Below, one piece after another: positions 25,143 through 34,337 of a stretch of 64,000 nt of DNA. A model generated the notes under the pieces. That model saw nothing but the letters and a program-made list of their open reading frames with translations, was not told the origin of the DNA and did not search any database. The stretch lies in NCBI GenBank assembly GCA_963664635.1, contig OY761542.1, positions 4,650,001 to 4,714,000 of the forward strand, read 5' to 3'. The translations under genes and the position numbers were made by a program. Position 1 is the stretch's first letter. Each line of letters begins with the position of its first letter. This DNA is from VXNE01 sp963664635 (GTDB lineage Bacteria; Pseudomonadota; Gammaproteobacteria; Pseudomonadales; Azotimanducaceae).

Positions 25143-26233
25143 GGTGGGTCCAGGATCTCGTCGAGCGCCGCCAGCAGCGCGTCGTTTTCCGCCGGCGTAC
25201 CGACGGTAACTCGCAACGCACGGCTGACGCGGGGGTGGTCCAGGTGGCGCACGACGATGCCGCGCGCCCTGAGGCGCTCGAACACGGTCACGGCCTCCGC
25301 GGTGACGCCGCGGTCGCGGCCGGGGGGCGTCGCGAGCACGAAGTTCGCCTGCGACGGCGGCACGTCGAAGCCGCGCGCCAGGAGTGCCGTGCGCAACCGC
25401 GCGCGCTCCTCCCGAACGCGCCTCCAGGTCGCGCCGGCATGGGCCTCGTCCCGGAACGCCGCCAGCGCAATCTCCTGGGCGAGCGCGTCCTGGTTGTAGC
25501 TGTCCCGCACCTTCGTGGCCATGGGCTCGATCAGTCCGGCGTGTCCCGCCAGGAACCCGAACCGCAGCCCGGCGAGCGAATAGCCCTTGCTCAGGGTGCG
25601 CAGCAGCAGCACGTTGTCGAACTCCCGGAGCAACGGCGCCGCGTCGTGTTCGAGCTCCGGATCGACGAAGTCCACATACGCTTCGTCAACCAGCAGCACG
25701 CCGTCGAGCGCAACCGCCAGCCGCGCCAGCTCCTCCCTGCCGACGAGGGCTCCGCTCGGCGCATGGGGATTGACGATGCAGGTGAGCCGCGCGCCGACCG
25801 CGTTCACGCGCTCCGCGAAGTCGGCCGGCAGCGACCAGTCCTCCGCCATCGGCACCGCTTCGACACGGCAATCCTGTACCTGAGCGAGCACCTCGTACAG
25901 CGAATAGCTGGGGTCCGCCATGGCAAACGTGGCGCCCGGCTCCACGAAAGCCGTCACCGCAAGGCGCAGCGCCTCGTCCCCACCGTTCGTGGCCAGGACC
26001 TGCTCCGGTGCCAGGCCCAGGCGCTCCGCCGCCAGGGCGCGAAACGGCGCCGCGGTCGGCGGCGGATAACGCCGCAGCCGGTCGGCATCGAATGCCCGCA
26101 GCACGGCGGCCACCCCGGGGCTCGGCGGATAGGGGTTCTCGTTGGTGTTCAGCTTGACCACGTCCGGGTCGTCCGGCTGTTCACCGTAGGCGTAACCCCG
26201 CATGCGGCGGATGTTGTCCCGTTCGTAGCTCAT
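25133..26233 (-). CDS. hisC: Histidinol-phosphate aminotransferase
   Basis: 366-residue PLP enzyme that converts imidazole acetol-phosphate plus glutamate to histidinol phosphate. Family signs: VKLNTNENPYPPSPGV at the N-terminus, ATNGGDEALRLAV, LVDEAYVDF, and the PLP lysine in RTLSKGYSLAGLRFGFL. ATG 26233 overlaps the stop of the upstream PerM-like gene (ATGA). No other his genes are nearby, so a broad aromatic/aspartate aminotransferase role is possible. Confidence 0.92.
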   Translation of the reverse strand: MSYERDNIRRMRGYAYGEQPDDPDVVKLNTNENPYPPSPGVAAVLRAFDADRLRRYPPPTAAPFRALAAERLGLAPEQVLATNGGDEALRLAVTAFVEPGATFAMADPSYSLYEVLAQVQDCRVEAVPMAEDWSLPADFAERVNAVGARLTCIVNPHAPSGALVGREELARLAVALDGVLLVDEAYVDFVDPELEHDAAPLLREFDNVLLLRTLSKGYSLAGLRFGFLAGHAGLIEPMATKVRDSYNQDALAQEIALAAFRDEAHAGATWRRVREERARLRTALLARGFDVPPSQANFVLATPPGRDRGVTAEAVTVFERLRARGIVVRHLDHPRVSRALRVTVGTPAENDALLAALDEILDPPCC

Positions 26234-27303
26234 CGCTCTTCGCGCGTCTCCGGCGCGTCCGCGGCGGCCGGCTCGACCGTGGCGGCGATTTCGTCCGCGG
26301 GACCCAGAAGATGTGCGCCCCACGCCGTTTGGGGATTGGCCTCGAGCGCGATCTTGACGGTCATGGTGAGCGGCACGGAGAGCAGCATCCCCACCGGACC
26401 GAGCATCCAGCCCCAGAACACCAGGGACAGGAAGACCACCAGCGTCGACAGTCCGAGTCCCCGCCCCATGAAACGGGGCTCGACGACGCTGCCGAGCAGG
26501 ACATTGACGACGGCGTATCCGGCGGCCGCGACGGCGGCGTGGGTCGGGCCGAGTTGCACCAGGGCGAGCAGTACGGGGGGCAGGGCCGCGATGAAACTGC
26601 CGATGGTCGGGACGTAGTTCAGCATGAAGGCCAGCAGCCCCCAAAGCACGGGGAAGTCGACGCCGACGAGCGCCAGAAAAACACCGACCGTCACCCCGGT
26701 CCCCACGCTGATCGTCGTCTTGATCGCGAAGTACCGGTTGACGTTGTCCGCCACGCGCTCGAAATAGGGCAGGTCATCCGGGTCCGACAGTACGTCGCGG
26801 AGCTTGCGTGGGAAGCTCGACGCTTCCGCGAGCATGAAGATGACGGTCAGGAGGATCAGGAAGCCGTTCGAGAGCACGCTGCCGAACCCGAGCAGCGTGT
26901 TGCCCGCCATCGCGAACACCGCCGCCGGATCGAAGGTTTCCAGCACCGGCGCGCCCGACAGGTCGATGCCCAGGGACCGGGCCATGTCGATGGCGCCGCC
27001 GGCGAGTTCGAGCAGCCGCTCCTGGTAGAAGGGCATCTGTGCGAGGAACGCGCGGGCCGACTCGGCCACGAGCGCACCGACCCCGACGAGCCCGACGATC
27101 AGCGCGAGCGCCACGGCCGCGATCGCGAGCCCGAACGGCACGCGTCGCCGATGCAGCCAGAACACCGGCGTCGCCGCGGTGGTGGCGATGAAGACCGCGA
27201 GCAGAAACGGCACCATGATGGCTTCCGCCGCCTTCACGCCGGCCACGATGACGACGAAGGCCGCCGCGATCAGGAGCGCGTTCGTCGGTCTCGTGCGGTC
27301 CAT
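26230..27303 (-). CDS. PerM / AI-2E exporter family membrane protein
   Basis: 357 residues with about eight hydrophobic helices and the family signatures GFGSVLSNGFLILLTVIFML, ALVGVDFPVLWGLLAFMLNY, VPTIGSFIAALPPVLLAL and the C-terminal FWGWMLGPVGMLLSVPLTM. Family members (TqsA, PerM) export small molecules or drive Na+/H+ exchange; the substrate is open. ATG 27303 opens the hydrophobic part; the long upstream extension runs into the nitrilase gene and is not used. Confidence 0.88.
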   Translation of the reverse strand: MDRTRPTNALLIAAAFVVIVAGVKAAEAIMVPFLLAVFIATTAATPVFWLHRRRVPFGLAIAAVALALIVGLVGVGALVAESARAFLAQMPFYQERLLELAGGAIDMARSLGIDLSGAPVLETFDPAAVFAMAGNTLLGFGSVLSNGFLILLTVIFMLAEASSFPRKLRDVLSDPDDLPYFERVADNVNRYFAIKTTISVGTGVTVGVFLALVGVDFPVLWGLLAFMLNYVPTIGSFIAALPPVLLALVQLGPTHAAVAAAGYAVVNVLLGSVVEPRFMGRGLGLSTLVVFLSLVFWGWMLGPVGMLLSVPLTMTVKIALEANPQTAWGAHLLGPADEIAATVEPAAADAPETREER

Positions 27304-27326
27304 CCGGGCGCCGGTCTGCGGGTCGC

Positions 27327-28145
27327 TCAGAACCTGCGGTTGGCGAGGCTCGGCAGCTCCCGCCGAACCTGCCGCACCCGCTCCGGGTCGATGGTGGCCG
27401 CGGCGAAGGCATCGCCCTCCCCGGGACACTCGGCAATCACGTCCCCCCACGGATCGACGATCAGCGCGTGCCCGTAGGAACTGCGGTTCGCGTGGCCGTG
27501 GTCGCCGTACTGCGCGGGCGCGATGACGTAGCTCTGGCACTCGATCGCACGCGCGCGCAGCAGCACGTGCCAGTGGTCCGGGCCGGTCGCCGTCGTGAAG
27601 GCCGAGGGCACCGTCAGCGCCGTGGCCCCGAGATCCACCAGGCGCTGGTACAGCCCCGGGAAGCGCACGTCGTAACAGACGGTCAGGCCGAGCGTGCCGA
27701 ACGGCAGTTCCGTCACCGTCGGCGTGTCCCCCGGCGCGGTGCTCTTCGACTCGAGAAGCCTCGTACCGTCGGCGAGGTCGACGTCGAACATGTGGATCTT
27801 GCGGTACATCGCCCTGATCGCGCCGGTGGGGTCGAGGTGCACGCAGGTGTTGAAGGCGCGCCTGTCCGGCGCGGACTCGTGGAAGCCGAACACGAAGTGC
27901 ACGCCGTGGTCCGTCGCCATCGCCCGGCAGCGCTCAAGAACCGGCCCGCCCTCCGGCAGGGGTTCGAGCATGCCGGCCCGGACCCGTCCCGATCCGATGA
28001 AGGTGAACGCTTCGGGCGCGAAGACGGCCTCCGCGCCATCCGCGGCGGCCGCCGCCACCAGCGCTTCCGTCGCGCACAGGTTCTCCTCGACGTCCGCGGT
28101 CGCGCGCATCTGCACGACCGCGGCGCGGCAGCGCGTTTCGGTCAC
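27327..28145 (-). CDS. Carbon-nitrogen hydrolase (Nit1/Nit2 type)
   Basis: 272 residues of the nitrilase superfamily. The catalytic triad is visible: Glu in FAPEAFTF, Lys in YRKIHMFDVD, Cys in TVCYDVRFPGLYQ. The KIHMFDVD context is the Nit branch, whose members deaminate alpha-keto-glutaramate or the deaminated glutathione repair substrate. GTG 28145 is the start nearest to the family N-terminus (CRAAVVQM). Confidence 0.9.
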   Translation of the reverse strand: MTETRCRAAVVQMRATADVEENLCATEALVAAAAADGAEAVFAPEAFTFIGSGRVRAGMLEPLPEGGPVLERCRAMATDHGVHFVFGFHESAPDRRAFNTCVHLDPTGAIRAMYRKIHMFDVDLADGTRLLESKSTAPGDTPTVTELPFGTLGLTVCYDVRFPGLYQRLVDLGATALTVPSAFTTATGPDHWHVLLRARAIECQSYVIAPAQYGDHGHANRSSYGHALIVDPWGDVIAECPGEGDAFAAATIDPERVRQVRRELPSLANRRF

Positions 28146-28158
28146 GGCCCGCTCCCGG

Positions 28159-28929
28159 TCACCACGCCCGGTGGCCCGGCGCGGGCGGCTGCTCAGGCGG
28201 TCCGGCGAAACACTGGGCAATGGCCATCCACGCGTTAGCGACGGACCCGACGACCGTCAGGCCGCAGTCCGCGACGTTCCGGCCCTGCGTGACCACGTGC
28301 GCGAACTCGACCGCCGACCCCGCCACGTACTCGTCCCGCGACGGCGCATGCCACTCCCAGACCGCGCCGGAGGGCGCATCCAGTCGCACGTAGGGGACCG
28401 GCTCCGGCACGGGGAGCTTGCGGTTCGCGAACGTCCAGCCGAACGTCCGCACACCGATGTGGCAGATGTTGCGGATGCGGTCCGTCGGCTCGCGCTCGAC
28501 CTGCAGGAGGTCGTAGATGTCCTGTCCGTGCGCCCAGGTCTCCATCTGCCGGGCGGTGGCCATCATGCGCACGCCCATGTCCGGTCCGAACCACGGCGCC
28601 CGCAGATCCGGATCCGCCGCTTCGAGCCCCTCGCAGAGCCGCTCGAAATAGGAACGCCAGCGTTCGAGCAGCGCCCGCCCGTGGAGCTGCTCCGGCTCCT
28701 CCTGCGCGCCGCCGCGCATGCGTTCGTCCCGCCATTTGCGGAACCCGACCGGATCGGTGACCGAATGTACCGTCCACCGGTCCGCGTCGTGCAGGTGCTG
28801 CACCACCCAATCGATCGTGCGGCTCTTGAACGGCGTCTCGCGCGACCATGCCTCCTCCGGGATGGTGACCAGAAACGCGTGGAGCGCGTCGCCCTCCGCC
28901 CTGAGATCGGCTACCTGCTGCAGTGCCAT
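28159..28929 (-). CDS. TIGR03084-type DinB/maleylpyruvate isomerase-like protein
   Basis: 256 residues. The N-terminal domain (EGDALHAFLVTIPEEAW, then TIDWVVQHLHDADRW) is the metal-binding helical fold of mycothiol-dependent maleylpyruvate isomerases and DinB proteins, with a likely His triad starting in QHLHDAD and later METWAHGQD. The C-terminal half (FGWTFANRKLPVPE, VEFAHVVTQGRNVAD) fits the TIGR03084 family, whose function is not established. ATG 28929 has GGAGGA just upstream. Confidence 0.83.
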   Translation of the reverse strand: MALQQVADLRAEGDALHAFLVTIPEEAWSRETPFKSRTIDWVVQHLHDADRWTVHSVTDPVGFRKWRDERMRGGAQEEPEQLHGRALLERWRSYFERLCEGLEAADPDLRAPWFGPDMGVRMMATARQMETWAHGQDIYDLLQVEREPTDRIRNICHIGVRTFGWTFANRKLPVPEPVPYVRLDAPSGAVWEWHAPSRDEYVAGSAVEFAHVVTQGRNVADCGLTVVGSVANAWMAIAQCFAGPPEQPPAPGHRAW

Positions 28930-29032
28930 GCAAATCCTCCGAACGCCACCCGACCAGCCCGGCGCGATCATAACCCTTACCGATGCAGCCGCCGGGCGGG
29001 CACGAGAGGCAGGGGGACCGCGAGGGTCGCCC

Positions 29033-30223
29033 TCACACGTCCGGCTGGGTGCAGGAGACCGGGTGGCCGAGGAACGCCTCGATGGCCGGCAGGTTGAAGG
29101 CGTCGGTCTCCGTAACGAAGCTGATGGACGTCCCCGTCGCCCCGGCCCGGCCGGTGCGGCCGATCCGGTGCACGTAGTCCTCGGCATCGTCCGGCAGATC
29201 GTAGTTGATGACGTGGGTGATGCCCTCGACGTGGATGCCCCTGCCGGCCACGTCCGTCGCGATGACGATGGGCACTTCGCCTTCCTTGAACCGGCTGATA
29301 GTGGCCATCCGCTTGCGTTGCGGGATGTCGCCCGAGAGACCCTCGCAGTCAACGCCCCGCTCCTGCAGGTAACGCACGAGGCGATGCACGGCGTCCCGGC
29401 GGTTGACGAACACCAGGGTCTGCCCTTCCTCGCGCGCCCCCTTTGCTTCCAGAAAGCGCAGGATCGTCCCGCGCTTGTCCTTGGTCGACAGCATCCAGAA
29501 CCGCTGTTCCACCGCTTCGGCGGCGACCGTCTCCGGCTCGATCGCAACGTGGATCGGATCCAGCGTCCACTGCCTGGCGAGATTCATGACGTCGTCGTTG
29601 AACGTCGCGCTGAAGAACAGCGTCTGCCGCTCGCGCTTGCGCGGCGTCTGGTACACGATGCGCCGCACGTCCGGGATGAAGCCGATGTCGAGCATGCGGT
29701 CGGCTTCGTCGATGACCAGCACCTCGACCCGCGAGAGGTTCACGACCCCGCGCCGGCAGTAGTCGAGCAACCGGCCGGGGGTCGCCACCAGGATGTCGAT
29801 GTCGGTGCTGCGCAGGCGCTGCATCTGCTTGTTGAAGTCGATGCCGCCGTAGACCGCCGTGACGCGGGTGTCCAGGTGATTCGAGAGGTCCTGGGCATCC
29901 TCGTAGATCTGCAGCGCGAGTTCCCGCGTGGGCGCCAGGATGAGCGCCCGCGGCATGCCGGCCAGGTTGGGCCGCGACAGCGGATACTCGTGCTGGCGCG
30001 CGAGGATGGTGATGAGGAACGCGGCGGTCTTGCCGGTGCCCGTCTGGGCCTGCCCCGTGACGTCGTAGTCCGACAGGCTGTAGGGCAGCACCTTGTCCTG
30101 GATCGGGGTGCAGCGCTCGAAACCCAGCTCGTCGATCGCCCGCAGCAATGGCTCCGGCAACCCGAACTCGTCGAAGGTGTCCAAGGTTTCCTCGTCCATG
30201 AGCCGCGCTTGTGTCTCCGTCAT
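29033..30223 (-). CDS. rhlB: DEAD-box RNA helicase, RhlB-like
   Basis: 396 residues. All superfamily 2 motifs are in place: Q motif FERCTPIQDKVLP, motif I AQTGTGKTA, Ia PTRELALQI, DEAD as VIDEADRMLDIG, III SATF, and C-terminal VIATDVAGRGIHVEG and HRIGRTGRAG. LPYSLSDYDVTGQAQTG-type wording and the short tail resemble RhlB, the helicase of the RNA degradosome, but RhlE-like function is possible. ATG 30223 overlaps the upstream aminotransferase stop (ATGA). Confidence 0.85.
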   Translation of the reverse strand: MTETQARLMDEETLDTFDEFGLPEPLLRAIDELGFERCTPIQDKVLPYSLSDYDVTGQAQTGTGKTAAFLITILARQHEYPLSRPNLAGMPRALILAPTRELALQIYEDAQDLSNHLDTRVTAVYGGIDFNKQMQRLRSTDIDILVATPGRLLDYCRRGVVNLSRVEVLVIDEADRMLDIGFIPDVRRIVYQTPRKRERQTLFFSATFNDDVMNLARQWTLDPIHVAIEPETVAAEAVEQRFWMLSTKDKRGTILRFLEAKGAREEGQTLVFVNRRDAVHRLVRYLQERGVDCEGLSGDIPQRKRMATISRFKEGEVPIVIATDVAGRGIHVEGITHVINYDLPDDAEDYVHRIGRTGRAGATGTSISFVTETDAFNLPAIEAFLGHPVSCTQPDV

Positions 30224-31512
30224 GACCCGCGCCGCAGCGTCCGCACGCTCGCGAGTTCGATGCACAGGGCAAGGATCTCGGTCGCCGCCGCGACGTCGTC
30301 ATCCGCCGCAAACGTCGGCGCCAGGCGGATGGTGCGGTCCTCCGGATCGTGTCCACCCGGGTGGGTGGCGCCCGCCGGCGTCAGCTTGACGCCGGCGTCC
30401 CCCGCCAGCGAGACGACCTCGGAGGCAAGGTTCGGCAGCGTGTCCACGGTCACGAAATAACCGCCGCGCGGCCGCGTCCAGGTCGCGACGTCCAGACCGC
30501 CGAGCGACCCGGAGAGGATCCGCTCGATGGCCTCGAACTTCGGCCGCACCCGGGCCGCGTGCGCCTGCATCTGTTCCCGCACGCGCCCGCCCAGGAAACG
30601 CGCATGCCGGAGCTGGTTCACCTTGTCGGGTCCGACCGTCATGACGGACATGCGCTGCTCCAGCCGGTCGAGGGTGGCCGGGCTCCCCGCGACGAAGCCG
30701 ACCCCGGCGCCGGCGAACGAGATCTTCGAGGTCGATCCGAACAGCACCATGCCGTCCTCCGTCCCGGCTTCCCGGGCGCACTCGAGGAGGTCCTCGAGGG
30801 GCGGCGGCGGGAAGTCGAAGTCGTGCACGGCGTACGCGTTGTCCCACAGCACGATGAAGCCGTCGGAGGCGCGCGCCGGCAACCTGGCGATGCGCCGCAC
30901 GGTGTCGGGCGAGTAGATGCAGCCACTCGGATTGGAGTACTTGGGCACGCACCAGAGGCACTTGATGGCCGGGTCCGACGCGACGAGGGCTTCCACGCGG
31001 TCCATGTCCGGCCCCCGCTCCGTCATCGGCACGGCCGTCATGTCCAGGCCCAGCGCCTCGGTCAGCGTGAAGTGCCGGTCGTAACCGGGGACGGGACAGA
31101 GCGCCCTTGCCGTCTCCCCGCTCCAGGCCGCCCCGTTCAGGCCGTAATGCAGCGCCGTGTCCACGACGAGGTACATGAGCGTCAGGCTGCTGTTGCCGGC
31201 GGCGATGACCTGGTCCGGGTGCAGGCCCAGAATCTCGGCGCCGAGCGCCCGGGCCTCGGGAATGCCGCGCAGGCCGCCATAGTTGCGGGTATCCGTGCCG
31301 TCCGCTGCCGCGTAGTCCCCGGCCAGGATGCCATCGAGCGCATCGGACAGGGCAAGCTGGTCCGCCGACGGTTTGCCCCGGGTCAGATCGAGGTTGAGGT
31401 TCGACCCGCACAGCACGCGGTAGCGGCCCTCGAGTTCCCGCTCGCGGGCTTCGAGTTCCGCATCCGCGCGCCCCGCCAAGGCGCCGCCTCCGCTGCCCGC
31501 CGACCCGCTCAC
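30220..31512 (-). CDS. Class I aminotransferase (type Ic aspartate aminotransferase-like)
   Basis: 430-residue PLP enzyme. The N-terminal LNLDLTRGKPSADQL and GLRGIPEARALGAEILG, KCLWCVPKYSNPSGCIYS, and the Lys loop STSKISFAGAGVGFVA match the long subgroup Ic aspartate aminotransferases (Pfam aminotransferase MocR-like group). Probably transfers the amino group between aspartate and 2-oxoglutarate. GTG 31512 overlaps argC by four bases; rhlB follows with another four-base overlap. Confidence 0.85.
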   Translation of the reverse strand: MSGSAGSGGGALAGRADAELEARERELEGRYRVLCGSNLNLDLTRGKPSADQLALSDALDGILAGDYAAADGTDTRNYGGLRGIPEARALGAEILGLHPDQVIAAGNSSLTLMYLVVDTALHYGLNGAAWSGETARALCPVPGYDRHFTLTEALGLDMTAVPMTERGPDMDRVEALVASDPAIKCLWCVPKYSNPSGCIYSPDTVRRIARLPARASDGFIVLWDNAYAVHDFDFPPPPLEDLLECAREAGTEDGMVLFGSTSKISFAGAGVGFVAGSPATLDRLEQRMSVMTVGPDKVNQLRHARFLGGRVREQMQAHAARVRPKFEAIERILSGSLGGLDVATWTRPRGGYFVTVDTLPNLASEVVSLAGDAGVKLTPAGATHPGGHDPEDRTIRLAPTFAADDDVAAATEILALCIELASVRTLRRGS

Positions 31513-32444
31513 GCCGCGAGCCCCGTCGTTTCGTCAATATCGAGCATGACGTTCAGGTTCTGCACGGCGGCGCCGGACGCCCCCTTGCCCAGGTTGTCGT
31601 AACGGGCGCAGAGCAGGACGTGCTCGTCCGTCCCGAACACCATGAGATCGATGCGATTCGTCTCGTTGCACGCGGTCGCCCCGAGGAACCCGTCCACCTG
31701 GGCATCCTCCGCCCCGAGGGGAAGCACGCGCACGAAAGGCTCTCGCGCGTAGCGGCGCGCGAGGACCGCGTGCGCGTCCCGCGCCGTGGCGCCGGCCCGG
31801 AGTTCCCGCCGGAACAGCGGCACCTGCGTGAGGATCCCCTTGAAGAAGTGGCCGACCATGGGCGCGAACAGGGGCGCCGCCCCGGTCCCGGAATAACGGC
31901 GCATCTCGGGAACGTGCTTGTGCGCCAGATGCAGGCCGTACGGGCGCACGCGCCAGTCCGCCCCATCGTTCGCCTCGTAGCGGGCGATCAGGGCCTTGCC
32001 GCCGCCCGAGTACCCCGATACGGCGTTGACCCGCAGCGGCACCTCGGGGGACAGGATGCCGGCATCGATGAGCGGTCGCACCGAGAGGATGAACCCCGTC
32101 GGATAGCACCCCGGATTGCTGACGCGCTCGGCCGCCCGGATCGCGTCGCGCGCGCCGGCGTCCAGCTCGGGCATGCCGTACACCCAGCCGTCGGCCACGC
32201 GATGCGCCGTGCTCGCGTCGATCAGCCGCGTGCCCGGCACGAGCGTTGCCGCCTGCCGGGCGGCATCGTCCGGCAGGCACAGGATCACGACGTCCGCGGC
32301 GCGGTAGCACGCGGCGCGACAGCCGCGGTCCTTGCGCCGCTCGTCCGGCACGCCGAGCAACTCGAGGTCGCCGCGCGAACGCAGTCGCGCGAGGATCTCG
32401 AGGCCGGTCGTGCCCGCCTGTCCGTCGATGAATACCCTGTACAT
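31509..32444 (-). CDS. argC: N-acetyl-gamma-glutamyl-phosphate reductase (type 2)
   Basis: 311 residues, the short type 2 ArgC. Converts N-acetylglutamyl phosphate to the semialdehyde in arginine synthesis. Nucleotide loop FIDGQAGTTGLEI at the N-terminus, catalytic Cys in SNPGCYPTGFIL, NAVSGYSGGGK, and the histidine pair in LHLAHKHVPEM. ATG 32444 gives the family start; upstream codons in the same frame are from an unrelated antisense region. No other arg genes adjoin it. Confidence 0.95.
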   Translation of the reverse strand: MYRVFIDGQAGTTGLEILARLRSRGDLELLGVPDERRKDRGCRAACYRAADVVILCLPDDAARQAATLVPGTRLIDASTAHRVADGWVYGMPELDAGARDAIRAAERVSNPGCYPTGFILSVRPLIDAGILSPEVPLRVNAVSGYSGGGKALIARYEANDGADWRVRPYGLHLAHKHVPEMRRYSGTGAAPLFAPMVGHFFKGILTQVPLFRRELRAGATARDAHAVLARRYAREPFVRVLPLGAEDAQVDGFLGATACNETNRIDLMVFGTDEHVLLCARYDNLGKGASGAAVQNLNVMLDIDETTGLAA

Positions 32445-32470
32445 CCGGTGAAGGCATGGGGAGGATGCCG

Positions 32471-33685
32471 TCATTTTAGCAGTCCGCCGGGCTCGGAAAG
32501 AGCCGGGCCGACGCCAGCCGCTTCGGGCAGCCGTGCTGCGTCGGCGCGCAACGCTTCGTTCCAGGCCTCCGGACCGTCCAGCTTCGGGTACAGCGACCCC
32601 AGGGAGTCCACGAGCGGAACGTCCGGAAACCGCCGCCGTGCGGCGTGCACGAACTTCATCGTCCTGAAGCCGTCGAACCACGTGTGGAAAGCGCGCAGGT
32701 CGCCGCGCGAGACATCGCGCCGCACCGGCCGGAAGCGCGCGTACCCGATGGCATCCAGCAACTCCGGCAGGGGCTCGGGCCAAGTGGTCCGCGCGCCGCC
32801 CGACGCCGCCTCGAGCAGGGCACCGAGCAGGTCGAACGTCTCCGGGGCATAGTCTCGGCGGGACGCGAGGTCGTCCGGGGCAGCCGCGAGCGCCGGACCG
32901 GTGCCGAACGGGACCCGGTTGGACACCCGGGCCTCCAGCAGTACGACCGGTCCCGCGAGACGCCGGATCGCGCCCACCTTGGCGAGCTTGTTCAGAATGT
33001 AGAAGTCCTCGGCGGCATTGCGCCTCGGAAACCCCCGCACCATCGCATAGGCCCGTGCGTCGATGGCCAGGCAGCTGCCGACCGTGTGGAAGGCATAGGG
33101 CGACCCGACCCCGGCAAGCCGGTTCACGTAGTAGCGCAGCGAGAGCTCGTAACCAAGGCCCGCCCGCCGCAGTCCGGGCGCGTCGCTCACGTGCTCGAAC
33201 GGATAGACCCAGGCGGCGCCGGCGCCGCCCGGCGCGTCGAAATACCCGGCCGGCAGCGCGGCGTCGGCATCGGTGCAGAAGACGATGGGCGTCTCGATCC
33301 GGCCGTTTTCGATGTAACGCAGCGCCACGTCCGCGCCGATACGGCGCGCGAGGCCGACACCCTGGCGCGTGGGGATGGGCGTCGCGGTACGGTCGATCAC
33401 GACGACGTCGATGTTGCGGGACGCGTCAAGGCGGCCGGCGAGTCGCAGCAGCCGCCGCGTCCGCGCGACCGCCGGATCCGCCGGCGCGGTGCGGTCGGGA
33501 ACGTTGGGCACGAGCACCACCAGCACGTCCCGCGCATCGGACGGCAGCGTCCGCGCCAGGAAATCCTCCGGCTCGTCGAACGCCGGTATGGCGAGCACGC
33601 TCCGGTAGTCGCGCGTCAGGGTCGGGGCGGCCGCGGCCTCGGGGGTCGCGTGACGCGCCAGGTAAAGCCGCCGATGCGCCTTCAA
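32471..33685 (-). CDS. Glycosyltransferase-like protein (GT-A fold)
   Basis: About 404 residues. It resembles family 2 glycosyltransferases: SVLAIPAFDEPEDFLART at the start, a DxD-type FCTDADAALPAGYFD, and a later NAAEDFYILNKLAKVG (ED motif). No membrane helices. The acceptor and sugar are unknown; a compatible-solute or glycan role is possible. The start is uncertain: TTG 33685 is the first start codon after the miaE gene on this strand, no good Shine-Dalgarno is seen, and the open frame continues upstream through miaE. Confidence 0.72.
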   Translation of the reverse strand: MKAHRRLYLARHATPEAAAAPTLTRDYRSVLAIPAFDEPEDFLARTLPSDARDVLVVLVPNVPDRTAPADPAVARTRRLLRLAGRLDASRNIDVVVIDRTATPIPTRQGVGLARRIGADVALRYIENGRIETPIVFCTDADAALPAGYFDAPGGAGAAWVYPFEHVSDAPGLRRAGLGYELSLRYYVNRLAGVGSPYAFHTVGSCLAIDARAYAMVRGFPRRNAAEDFYILNKLAKVGAIRRLAGPVVLLEARVSNRVPFGTGPALAAAPDDLASRRDYAPETFDLLGALLEAASGGARTTWPEPLPELLDAIGYARFRPVRRDVSRGDLRAFHTWFDGFRTMKFVHAARRRFPDVPLVDSLGSLYPKLDGPEAWNEALRADAARLPEAAGVGPALSEPGGLLK

Positions 33686-33734
33686 TGCCGGTGGTGCCGG
33701 GCCAGGGCGGGGGCCGGCGCCGAGCGTGCGGCGT

Positions 33735-34304
33735 TCAATGGAGCGCCGCGCGCGCCGGCAGGGCCACGACAATCTCCGCTTCCCGGGCAAGCAGGGTGTC
33801 GAGACGCGCCGCCACGTCGCGGTCCGGGCACTCGCGGGCCGCGAGCTCGGTGAACGTGCGCCAGTGCCGTCCTTCGCTCGCCGCGATGGCCCGGTAGAAC
33901 CTGCGCAGACCCGGTTCCTCGAGCGCGGCCGCCAGCAGTCCGAAACGCTCGGCCCCGCGGCATTCCACGACGGCGGCGATAAGTAGCCGATCCAGCAGGT
34001 ACTCCGTCGAGCCCCGGCGCACCTCGGCATGCAGCGCGTTCACGTACGGGTCCCGCACGTCCGGCCCCGGACGGAGCCCGCGTTCGAGGAGCACGCGCAC
34101 GACCTCCCGGTAGTGGCCGAGCTCCTCGACCGCCAGGTCCGCCATGGCCGCGAGCAATGCCGGGCGATCCGGGTAGTGCGCCGCCATCGCGAGCGCCATC
34201 CCGGAAGCCTTCTTCTCGCAGGAGGCATGGTCGCGCAGGAAGGCCGGGAAGTCCGCGAGCACCGCCTCCAGCCAGTCGGGTCCCGTCGCTGCGCGGAGTT
34301 CCAC
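33735..34304 (-). CDS. miaE: tRNA 2-methylthio-N6-isopentenyladenosine hydroxylase MiaE
   Basis: 189 residues, ferritin-like diiron monooxygenase that hydroxylates the ms2i6A37 of tRNA. The ligand pattern is complete: DHASCEKKASGMAL, DLAVEELGHYREV (ExxH), VECRGAERFGLL and ASEGRHWRTFTELA. Length matches the short Pseudomonas-type enzyme. GTG 34304. It lies between the esterase (34 bases upstream) and the glycosyltransferase. Confidence 0.92.
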   Translation of the reverse strand: MELRAATGPDWLEAVLADFPAFLRDHASCEKKASGMALAMAAHYPDRPALLAAMADLAVEELGHYREVVRVLLERGLRPGPDVRDPYVNALHAEVRRGSTEYLLDRLLIAAVVECRGAERFGLLAAALEEPGLRRFYRAIAASEGRHWRTFTELAARECPDRDVAARLDTLLAREAEIVVALPARAALH

Positions 34305-34337
34305 GGACGGTGCGGCCCGATCGAGGACCCGAGCCCG